A DNA stretch of 7,220 nucleotides from an uncultured Bacilli bacterium. Its GTDB lineage: Bacteria; Bacillota_I; Bacilli_A; RF39; UBA660. Position numbers and translations under genes: made by a program. Under the pieces are notes generated by a model. That model made no database searches. It saw nothing but the letters and a program-made list of their open reading frames with translations, and had not been told where the DNA came from. Positions 1 to 5,209 of the stretch are shown here, in pieces. The stretch covers positions 1-7,220 of the forward strand of contig CANRGW010000061.1 in NCBI GenBank assembly GCA_947630205.1, written 5' to 3'. Within the stretch, counting starts at the first letter, position 1. The number at the start of each line of letters is the position of its first letter.

Positions 1-561
1 CTTGTTATTAGGTTTTTCTTCCTTAGAAGCAGGTTCTTTTTTCTCTTCAACTTTTAAAGTTTCTGTCTTTTTTTCAACCTTATTTTGAACTTTTTCTTTT
101 TCTAAAACCGTTTTTTCTTCTTCTAATGCTTCCTCTTTTACTTCTACTTCTCTATCTTTATCTTCAATGTAAACATTTTCATTTTCTTTAGAAGTCTCCT
201 CTTCTTTTTCAGAAGCGTTTCCCATTTTGGCAACTTCTTCTTGTTCTTCTACTTTAGGATCTATAGTAACTATTGCATCTTCTTCAATTGTTTCCTTTAA
301 TTCTTCATCATTCTTTTCTTCTAAAACTTCGCCTACAGACTTTTTACTTTCCAAAACCTCAACATTAGCAACATCTTGCTTTATCTCCTCATCCGCTTCA
401 GCTTTTTCTTCTTTAATAATTACGGGCATTTCTTCAAGAATTCTTTTTTCTAAGTCAAAATTAGGTAAAGTAATTCCCACAATTGTTGTTAAAGTTGAAC
501 ATGATAAAAATAACATTTTTGATACTTTTTCTATTATAAAACTTATAAAAATTTCTTTCAT
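1..561 (-). CDS. Partial membrane-anchored, Glu/Lys-rich hypothetical protein (N-terminal 187 residues)
   Basis: Reading the minus strand from ATG at 561-559 gives an open frame of 187 codons with no stop before the window edge, so the C-terminus is missing. The start is supported by AGGAGG five bases upstream (567-572) and a near-consensus promoter. Residues 1-15 are mixed basic/hydrophobic and residues 16-33 form one hydrophobic segment ending in Pro, probably a membrane anchor or uncleaved signal. From about residue 37 the protein is low-complexity and highly charged, dominated by Glu and Lys, with no cysteines and no recognisable domain: an extended linker or coiled-coil-like region. FLSC at residues 18-21 faintly resembles a lipobox, but the hydrophobic stretch before it is too short. 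I do not recognise a family. Such linkers often join a membrane anchor to an enzymatic or wall-binding domain, which would lie outside the window. Existence of the gene is confident; function is unknown. Confidence 0.8.
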   Translation of the reverse strand, partial: MKEIFISFIIEKVSKMLFLSCSTLTTIVGITLPNFDLEKRILEEMPVIIKEEKAEADEEIKQDVANVEVLESKKSVGEVLEEKNDEELKETIEEDAIVTIDPKVEEQEEVAKMGNASEKEEETSKENENVYIEDKDREVEVKEEALEEEKTVLEKEKVQNKVEKKTETLKVEEKKEPASKEEKPNNK

Positions 562-566
562 ACAAT

Positions 567-572
567 CCTCCT
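567..572 (-). promoter_or_regulatory. Ribosome binding site AGGAGG
   Basis: The minus strand reads AGGAGG followed by five bases and ATG. This fixes the start of the left-edge gene at 561 and shows that the plus-strand frame over the same DNA is not the real gene. Confidence 0.8.
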
Positions 573-592
573 TTTTTATAAATCTTGATAAG

Positions 593-621
593 ATTATAAC
601 ATTCACATTTTTGAAAGTCAA
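593..621 (-). promoter_or_regulatory. Sigma-A promoter with extended -10
   Basis: On the minus strand, TTGACT (621-616) is followed by a 17-base spacer and TATAAT (598-593), with TG one base before the -10 (extended -10). Predicted transcription start is near 586, giving a leader of about 25 bases to the ATG at 561. This is the best promoter in the window and suggests strong constitutive expression of the left-edge gene. Confidence 0.8.
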
Positions 622-721
622 TCATTATAAGTATATGTTAATTCCTTAAAAAAGCAATTCTCTTATCCCTCTATTCTAATAAAAAAATAAAGAACAAGTA
701 ACCCCCAAATCAACTATTACA

Positions 722-727
722 TATAAT
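722..727 (+). promoter_or_regulatory. Possible -10 box for the signal-peptidase operon
   Basis: A perfect TATAAT lies 92 bases upstream of the ATG at 819, in the divergent intergenic region 562-818. No -35-like hexamer is found 16-18 bases upstream and there is no extended TG, so this is only a candidate. If real, the leader is about 85 bases. I see no terminator or known riboswitch in 562-818. Confidence 0.25.
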
Positions 728-806
728 AAAGTAATGATAGCAAAATCTTAAATTTTATAACCAATCATTTTCTATATCTTCAATTAATGTTAATGCAAAT
801 TAATAT

Positions 807-813
807 GGAGGAG
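807..813 (+). promoter_or_regulatory. Ribosome binding site GGAGGAG
   Basis: GGAGGAG sits five bases before the ATG at 819. It is far stronger than the sites of the three downstream genes, suggesting that the first gene product is made in excess, as expected for a structural or exported substrate compared with its processing machinery. Confidence 0.8.
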
Positions 814-818
814 ATAAA

Positions 819-1304
819 ATGAGAAAAACTAAAAATATTATAATTGGTGCCTTACTAATAGTTATTCTAATCATGGGGGTTGGTTATTCTACATTTGTAA
901 CTAATTTAAATATCAATGGTCAAGCAGAGATAACTGGTGAATGGGATGTTAAAATTACCAATATAGAAGTTAAAAACGTAAGTCAAGGAAGTGATGCTGG
1001 CACACCAGAATTTACCAATACAAGTGCAACTTTTAAAGCCAAATTAAACAAACCCGGCGATGTAATTACTTATCTAATAACCATTAAAAATGCTGGTACT
1101 ATTGATGCTAAACTTGCCAATATTATCTTTAAGTCTGATGAAAATAATGCTATTATCTATAAAACTTCTGAAATTGAAACAGAACTAAATGCGAAAGAAG
1201 AAACTACTCTTACTATTACTATAACTTATAATAAAGAAATTACAGAAATTCCTCAAAATACCACCAATACTATTACAGGTATCATTGAATACGTCCAAAA
1301 ATAA
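819..1304 (+). CDS. Exported protein with SipW-dependent-like signal peptide (TasA/CalY-like style)
   Basis: A 161-residue protein. It has a short basic N-terminus (RKTK), a hydrophobic core at residues 7-22, and a GYSTF motif at 22-26 where cleavage after Ser24 is likely. This matches the style of SipW-dependent signal peptides (TasA and CalY in Bacillus), where an S26B peptidase cuts near an aromatic/small-residue site. The mature part of about 137 residues has no cysteine and is rich in Thr, Ile and Asn in alternating beta-strand pattern. The segment PGDVITYLITIKNAG (residues 79-93) is typical of a beta-sandwich domain with a free-strand edge. It is the first gene of an operon whose third gene encodes an S26B peptidase, its probable processing enzyme. 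Known: in Bacillus, such substrates form biofilm fibres. Inferred: this one is a secreted or surface subunit. Fibre formation is not shown by the sequence. Confidence 0.75.
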   Translation: MRKTKNIIIGALLIVILIMGVGYSTFVTNLNINGQAEITGEWDVKITNIEVKNVSQGSDAGTPEFTNTSATFKAKLNKPGDVITYLITIKNAGTIDAKLANIIFKSDENNAIIYKTSEIETELNAKEETTLTITITYNKEITEIPQNTTNTITGIIEYVQK

Positions 1305-1333
1305 CATTTTTTTATAATTAAATTGAGGTTTAT

Positions 1334-1912
1334 ATGTCAAAAATATATCTTAAAAATAATTTTTACTTAACAAAAACTTGGATTTTTCTAACTTTTCTTT
1401 TAATCATACTCTTAATCTTTATGACTAGTTGCTATACCCTTTTACAAAATAAATTAGTTTTAAATGACCCAACAACAATTGAAAACTTCAATAATTACAA
1501 TATGTCTTTAATCTGTGAAACTAGTCTTACTTATAAAAAACTAAAAGTTTTAAATAATACCTTTACCTATGAAATAACAATTTCTAATAATTCCAAAGAA
1601 GATTATCAAAGATGGAAATTAAAGATTTTAACAACACCTTTTATTGCTTTTCCTAAATGTTTTAAAGGTATTAAAGAAGATAATTTCTGGATACTTGACT
1701 ATAATAACAATGTCATAAAAAAAGGTCAAAGTAAGAAAATTAAATTAACTTTTACAGTTCTTGATAATCCTAATCTTAAAATGAATAAACAAGATTATGC
1801 TGAATACTTTATCAATAATTTTGTTTTTTTAGAAAGTTGCAATCAAAAAATACCAAACTATAACTTAACAAATGAAAATATTTCTTTAGATGAAAAAGGC
1901 AATTTGAAATGA
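1334..1912 (+). CDS. Single-pass membrane protein with a CBM2-like beta-sandwich (tentative)
   Basis: A 192-residue protein with a weak ribosome site (GAGG), 29 bases after the previous gene with no terminator between. Residues 16-37 form one transmembrane helix. MTSC at 30-33 is a poor lipobox (Met at -3) but an alternative lipoprotein reading is not excluded. The outer part carries FTYEITISNNS (77-87), then a Trp at 94, Cys109, Trp119 and IKKGQSKKIKLTFTV (128-142). This order, an amide-rich 'N-N-S' turn followed by W-K-L and later 'I-x-x-G-x-S', resembles bacterial cellulose-binding (CBM2-like) or related Ig-like domains. The match is by eye and could be a generic beta-sandwich. Cysteines at 61, 109 and 169 lie outside the helix. 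The stop overlaps the next start by four bases (ATGA), so translation is probably coupled to the peptidase. It may tether or receive the exported protein. Function is uncertain. Confidence 0.6.
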   Translation: MSKIYLKNNFYLTKTWIFLTFLLIILLIFMTSCYTLLQNKLVLNDPTTIENFNNYNMSLICETSLTYKKLKVLNNTFTYEITISNNSKEDYQRWKLKILTTPFIAFPKCFKGIKEDNFWILDYNNNVIKKGQSKKIKLTFTVLDNPNLKMNKQDYAEYFINNFVFLESCNQKIPNYNLTNENISLDEKGNLK

Positions 1913-3078
1913 AATACTTAAAAAATAATCTTTTGGAAGTAACTATTATTGGTTATTTAATAATTTCTTTCTTTTTAAAAATTAAAGAACCTATTTTATA
2001 TATTAATTTAATAAATCCCTTATTTTGGTCAATTATCCTAATTTATTTAATGTTAAAGAGAAAAAATTGTTACATTAGTCTACCTTTAAATGAAAAATAT
2101 TTTTTTAGTATAATTATCATTTCAATCATATATATTATTCTTTATTTTCATTTAGGTTTTGTCTTTGGTTTTGCTAAAAGTCCTTATAACCATCATATTT
2201 TAAAAGTACTAAGTAATATTTTCAAAAAGATTATTCCCATAATTGGTCTAGAAATAGTTAGATGTAAATTTATTTTTAAAAGTAAAAAGACATCTCTGAA
2301 TTTATTTTTCATAACTCTATTATTTATCTTACTAGAAATAGATTTTTCTATTTTAATATATTTATATCCGTATAAAGAATTATTTTTTAAATATCTATGT
2401 TCAACAATAACTCTATTAATTGCTAGTAATATTTTATATACATATCTTTCTTTAAAAGGTTCTTACCAAATTCCTTTAACTTTTCGTATTATAGAACAAA
2501 TAAATATTTTACTTTTACCTATTATCCCTAACCTAGATTGGTTTATAAATGGTTCAATAGGACTTATAAAAGTAACTTTAATTTATTTAATCTTTAAATA
2601 CAAAGTTATAAAAGAGAAAAAGAATATTCTTAAAAAATCCAAGACTTTATATATAAAATTAAGTTATGCATTAACATTATTATTTATAATTTTTTTTATT
2701 AGTTTTATGTTTGGAAAATTTAAATATGAACCAATTGCTATCATTTCTAATAGTATGTTTCCAGTTTTTAGTCGAGGAGACGTTTTGATATATGAAAAAA
2801 AGAATAGCGAAGAATTAAAAAATTTAAAACCTAATACTATTATTGTTTATAGAATAGGTAATCAAAATATTGCTCATCGAATTATTGCAAAAACTACTTC
2901 AAAAAATGAAGTTTTATATACTACTAAAGGTGATAATAACAATGCACCTGATATTAATAAAGTAAAAGTTGAACAAATTCTTGGTGTTTATAAACTTCAT
3001 ACCAAATATTTAGGTTTTCCATCTGTTTGGTTAAATGATTATTTTAATAAAAGCAAAGAAAAAACGGAAACAAAATAG
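1909..3078 (+). CDS. S26B (SipW/archaeal-type) signal peptidase I with large multi-pass N-terminal domain
   Basis: A 389-residue protein. The C-terminal third is an S26B signal peptidase: a membrane helix at about 250-268, then SNSMFP with nucleophile Ser282, GDV at 290-292, AHRI with His323 in place of the Lys of ordinary bacterial enzymes, and TKGDNNNAPD with Asp342 and Asp348, the acidic residues of the Ser/His/Asp type. The C-terminal membrane helix seen in many SipW-like enzymes is absent; the protein ends in a charged tail. The first ~245 residues are an additional hydrophobic domain with roughly seven or eight helices. It contains a conserved-looking FGFAKSPYNHH (86-96) and LEIVR (114-118). 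SipW itself has only about 190 residues, so this is roughly twice normal length. It cleaves signal peptides on the outer face of the membrane; the likely substrate is the first operon gene. The start overlaps the previous stop by four bases, and AAAAGG lies nine bases upstream. Confidence 0.85.
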   Translation: MKYLKNNLLEVTIIGYLIISFFLKIKEPILYINLINPLFWSIILIYLMLKRKNCYISLPLNEKYFFSIIIISIIYIILYFHLGFVFGFAKSPYNHHILKVLSNIFKKIIPIIGLEIVRCKFIFKSKKTSLNLFFITLLFILLEIDFSILIYLYPYKELFFKYLCSTITLLIASNILYTYLSLKGSYQIPLTFRIIEQINILLLPIIPNLDWFINGSIGLIKVTLIYLIFKYKVIKEKKNILKKSKTLYIKLSYALTLLFIIFFISFMFGKFKYEPIAIISNSMFPVFSRGDVLIYEKKNSEELKNLKPNTIIVYRIGNQNIAHRIIAKTTSKNEVLYTTKGDNNNAPDINKVKVEQILGVYKLHTKYLGFPSVWLNDYFNKSKEKTETK

Positions 3079-3085
3079 GTTTATT

Positions 3086-4114
3086 ATGAATACAAAGAAA
3101 ATATTAAAGAAATTTAATTACTTTTTCCATAAGTTTTCTATCATAATACTTATTCTAGGAATATTTCTAATTTTTATTAATTTTCCATTTGTTCAAGATA
3201 AAAATTCGCTTATTTATAGCTATAACATAAAAAAAGAAACTCCTTATAAAGTTTTTCTTTCTAAAAATGATTTTTATGATAAAGATGTTTTAGAAAGTGG
3301 TTTATATTATCTTGGAAATTCGATTGATAAATATCATATAAACTTTAAATATAGTTTTAAAGGAAATAAAAATGGTATTGTAAATTATCATTATCAAATT
3401 ACATCAATTTTAATAGGAACTATCAATGATAATCAAGAAGATAAAAAGATATGGGAAAAAAGTTTTCTTTTAAAAGATAAAAGTTTTAAAGTAAACAATA
3501 ATAGTTTTACTATAAATGAATTAGTTGAAATTAATTATAATTATTATAAAGAATTAGTAGAAGATTATGAAAAAAATTATGGCATTATAATAGATGCTTC
3601 TTTACATTTGAAATTAGATGTTGATGCAAATATTAAAATAAAAAATTTTGTTAAAGATTTAAAAATTAAAGATACAGAAGAACTTATAATTACTCTTGAT
3701 GATATAAGTTATATAGATGAAAACTATGAACCTAATATTAATAAAGATATAGAAGAAGAAAAAGATAAAAATTTTTCAAATATTAATTATTTTCTAGGTA
3801 GTATTTTAATAATTATATCCTTAATAAGTAATTATTTTTCAATTAAAGAAAAAGATATAAAAGAAAAAAAATATCAAAGAAAAGTAAATTTTATTTTAAA
3901 AAATTATCATAATTTAATAGTTACAGTTCAAGAAAAACCTAATTTAAAAAACTTAATAAGTTTTAAACTTAATTCTTTGGAAGATTTAGTTAATGTTGCT
4001 TATCAAAATAATACTAATATTATCTTTTATGAAATAATTCCTAATCGAAAAAGTAATTTATATGTAATTGTTAATAATTATCTTTATTTATATAGTATAA
4101 ATTTTGATAATTAA
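3086..4114 (+). CDS. DUF5305-like two-pass membrane protein
   Basis: A 342-residue protein. An in-frame ATG at 3035 would overlap the peptidase gene by 44 bases and has no ribosome site. The ATG at 3086 follows an AGG six bases upstream, lies seven bases after the peptidase stop, and gives a normal N-terminus. Residues 17-33 form a first helix and about 236-254 a second. Between them lies an extracellular region of about 200 residues, rich in Lys, Asn and beta-strand patterns. After the second helix comes a cytoplasmic domain of about 88 residues with the pattern 'N-L-I-V-T-V-Q-E-K-P', then 'S-L-E-D-L-V-N-V-A-Y-Q-N-N-T' and an aromatic end. This two-helix architecture with an 'S-L-E-D-L' tail is what I know as DUF5305, a family of unknown function seen in archaea and Firmicutes, often near S26B peptidases. 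It is one of the most AT-rich genes here. A role as accessory or sensor of the export module is inference. Confidence 0.7.
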   Translation: MNTKKILKKFNYFFHKFSIIILILGIFLIFINFPFVQDKNSLIYSYNIKKETPYKVFLSKNDFYDKDVLESGLYYLGNSIDKYHINFKYSFKGNKNGIVNYHYQITSILIGTINDNQEDKKIWEKSFLLKDKSFKVNNNSFTINELVEINYNYYKELVEDYEKNYGIIIDASLHLKLDVDANIKIKNFVKDLKIKDTEELIITLDDISYIDENYEPNINKDIEEEKDKNFSNINYFLGSILIIISLISNYFSIKEKDIKEKKYQRKVNFILKNYHNLIVTVQEKPNLKNLISFKLNSLEDLVNVAYQNNTNIIFYEIIPNRKSNLYVIVNNYLYLYSINFDN

Positions 4115-4140
4115 GAAGGATTATTATTTTAGTCCTTCTT
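4113..4140 (+). terminator. Intrinsic terminator of the four-gene operon
   Basis: AAGAAGGA (4113-4120) and TCCTTCTT (4133-4140) form a perfect 8-bp stem around a 12-base loop, followed by TTTCTTTT. The plus-strand TAA stop (4112-4114) touches the stem, and the stop of the convergent minus gene (4126-4124) lies in the loop. It serves the plus operon well; for the minus gene the following T run is poor. Confidence 0.75.
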
Positions 4141-4867
4141 TTTCTTTTGCCAAAAAAGAACTAATAGTACCATTATCTTGATAATTAAGAAAATAGCCTT
4201 TATCTTGAAATAAACTATTTAATTCTTGACATAAGTTTTCATAAGCAACTTGCTTTTTAAATAATTCTATTTCGTTTTTTAATTCTTGAAAATACATATC
4301 TTCTCTTTCTAAAGATGTTTCAATTCTTGGCATAAGAAAAGGAATTAAATATTTTAAATCACCTAAACTTTTTAGTTCTTTACAAGGATTTGGATAAGAT
4401 AATACTCTTCTTTTACTTAATTTAGAAATTATTCTAGGATGTTCCATTTGATAATAAAGATTTTTTTCTATAATTAAGCCCGATGAAGTATCAAAAACCC
4501 AAGTTGTACCATCTTTTTTAATTCTTTCAGCAAATAAATGATAAGTAATTCTTGGATTAACTTTGGCTTCTTCCATATATTTTTTATTATATTTCAAACC
4601 ATCAATTTGCGCCCAAACTAAATTAAATTCATCATCTTGAAAACCATTAGTTACAAATGATGCTCTGCTAAGACAAAAGGAATTACATAAATCATGACTT
4701 AAAAGAATAATAGAAAGAGGAATAACTCCAAAATAATATTTTCTAAGTTCTTCAATTAAAGTAGCATCATAAAACTTAATAAGATTATTTTTCATACCAT
4801 AATTAAATAAACAATTGTAACGTTTATGAAAAAAATTCATTTCTTTTAAATCATTTGGATTTAACAT
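4124..4867 (-). CDS. Transglutaminase-like (papain-fold) domain protein, function unknown
   Basis: A 247-residue protein without a signal peptide or membrane helix, so probably cytosolic. The middle part has the order of a transglutaminase-like core: a Cys-rich motif DLCNSFCLSRAS (59-70, candidates Cys61 or Cys65), then H-L-F-A-E-R with His110, and G-T-T-W-V-F-D-T-S-S-G with Trp123 and Asp126. The His-to-Asp spacing of 16 and the 'W-x-x-D-x-T' ending match the 'HAW-E...W-x-x-D-P-T' signature of transglutaminase-like cysteine enzymes. The signature is by eye, and the family's usual 'GxCW' context around Cys is altered to 'LCNSFC', so activity could be lost. Residues 175-220 are helical and charged. 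It is transcribed alone from its own promoter, convergent with the peptidase operon. It could be a protease, a peptide-modifying enzyme or an inactive relative. Confidence 0.6.
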   Translation of the reverse strand: MLNPNDLKEMNFFHKRYNCLFNYGMKNNLIKFYDATLIEELRKYYFGVIPLSIILLSHDLCNSFCLSRASFVTNGFQDDEFNLVWAQIDGLKYNKKYMEEAKVNPRITYHLFAERIKKDGTTWVFDTSSGLIIEKNLYYQMEHPRIISKLSKRRVLSYPNPCKELKSLGDLKYLIPFLMPRIETSLEREDMYFQELKNEIELFKKQVAYENLCQELNSLFQDKGYFLNYQDNGTISSFLAKEKEGLK

Positions 4868-4868
4868 A

Positions 4869-4889
4869 TTACACCTCTTAAAAGTGTAA
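4869..4889. repeat. Perfect inverted repeat TTACAC-N9-GTGTAA at promoter/RBS of the transglutaminase-like gene
   Basis: Arms 4869-4874 and 4884-4889 are perfect reverse complements. The left arm overlaps the ribosome site AGAGGTG (4878-4872, minus) and the right arm covers the predicted transcription start (~4885). The leader is so short that an RNA hairpin could not include the full upstream arm, so a DNA operator for a dimeric repressor is the more likely role. No known box is recognised. Confidence 0.45.
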
Positions 4890-4891
4890 CT

Positions 4892-4919
4892 ATTTTATCA
4901 TAGAAAAGTTAAAAAACAA
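4892..4919 (-). promoter_or_regulatory. Promoter of the transglutaminase-like gene
   Basis: On the minus strand, TTGTTT (4919-4914), a 16-base spacer and TAAAAT (4897-4892) preceded by TG one base upstream (extended -10). The predicted start is near 4885, only about 18 bases before the ATG at 4867. Confidence 0.6.
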
Positions 4920-4958
4920 GTATTTATTTTAAAAATTAAATTTTTTTTAGAAAAGGTC

Positions 4959-4987
4959 TTGCATTTTTTTAAAGTTTATAATATTCT
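4959..4987 (+). promoter_or_regulatory. Candidate promoter for the small ORF/permease leader
   Basis: TTGCAT (4959-4964), a 17-base spacer and TATTCT (4982-4987). A better -10 look-alike, TATAAT at 4977-4982, has only a 12-base spacer to this -35. Transcription would start near 4994. I see no good promoter closer to the permease, so this one probably also drives the permease. Confidence 0.45.
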
Positions 4988-5007
4988 TTATTTAAGGGTG
5001 TAGAAAA

Positions 5008-5133
5008 ATGAGAAGAAAAACGATGATGAAATTTCTAAAACTTTTCACTTCTACCATTTCTAAAATGGTATTAATTGTTTTTCATTCTCTATTTTTATTA
5101 TTTAATGTTTTTGATTTAAAGAAGATTTCTTAA
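5008..5133 (+). CDS. Small hydrophobic ORF, 41 codons (leader peptide or small membrane protein)
   Basis: ATG at 5008 opens a 41-codon frame starting M-R-R-K-T-M-M-K and ending D-L-K-K-I-S before TAA at 5131. A basic N-terminus is followed by a hydrophobic stretch at about residues 20-35, the layout of a small single-pass membrane protein. The ribosome site is AAGGG with nine bases to the ATG. A promoter lies just upstream, and the stop codon falls in the loop of the following terminator hairpin. It may be a free-standing small gene or a leader peptide that regulates the uracil permease by translation-dependent attenuation. No family is recognised, and an untranslated leader is also possible. 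Confidence 0.4.
   Translation: MRRKTMMKFLKLFTSTISKMVLIVFHSLFLLFNVFDLKKIS
5052..5070 (+). repeat. 8-bp hairpin inside the permease leader
   Basis: TACCATTT (5052-5059) and AAATGGTA (5063-5070) are perfect complements around a 3-base loop. It lies inside the 41-codon ORF. It is followed by TTAATTGTTTTT, too AT-rich and irregular to call a terminator, but it could be a pause hairpin. The sequence ATTTCTAAAA also occurs twice here (5031-5040 and 5056-5065). Confidence 0.4.
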
Positions 5134-5155
5134 GATAGGAGTCTTCTTTTCTTTT
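5118..5155 (+). terminator. Intrinsic terminator upstream of uracil permease
   Basis: AAAGAAGA (5118-5125) pairs with TCTTCTTT (5142-5149). With two G-U pairs the stem extends inward to 13 pairs (TTTCT with AGGAG) around a 6-base loop, followed by TCTTTT. It either ends the 41-codon gene or acts as an attenuator in the permease leader, 55 bases before the permease start. Confidence 0.65.
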
Positions 5156-5197
5156 AAAAAAAATTAAGTAATAAAGTTTTTTCTTACATTCAAAAAG

Positions 5198-5206
5198 AAG
5201 GAGGAG
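5198..5206 (+). promoter_or_regulatory. Ribosome binding site AAGGAGGAG
   Basis: AAGGAGGAG ends three bases before the ATG at 5210. It is a strong site and fixes the permease start. Confidence 0.8.
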
Positions 5207-5209
5207 TTT

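Noticed and set aside
227..649. Plus-strand open frame of 140 codons, rich in Ser, Phe and Thr
   Set aside because: It lies antisense to the real minus-strand gene, which has a strong RBS and promoter. Its Ser/Phe/Thr richness is the complement of Glu/Lys codons, and it has no ribosome site.
1285..1318. TTGAAT ... TATAAT as an internal promoter before the second operon gene
   Set aside because: The spacer is 22 bases, too long for sigma-A, and the gap shows no terminator.
3035..3085. Upstream ATG of the DUF5305-like gene
   Set aside because: It has no ribosome site, would overlap the peptidase gene by 44 bases, and adds a Lys/Arg-rich stretch that matches the out-of-frame end of that gene.
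4959..4982. TTGCAT with TATAAT at 4977-4982 as the leader promoter
   Set aside because: The spacer is only 12 bases. The same -35 with TATTCT has a 17-base spacer and was preferred.
4990..5209. Purine riboswitch or PyrR-binding attenuator before the permease
   Set aside because: The conserved purine-riboswitch core segments and a PyrR anti-antiterminator consensus were not found on inspection.
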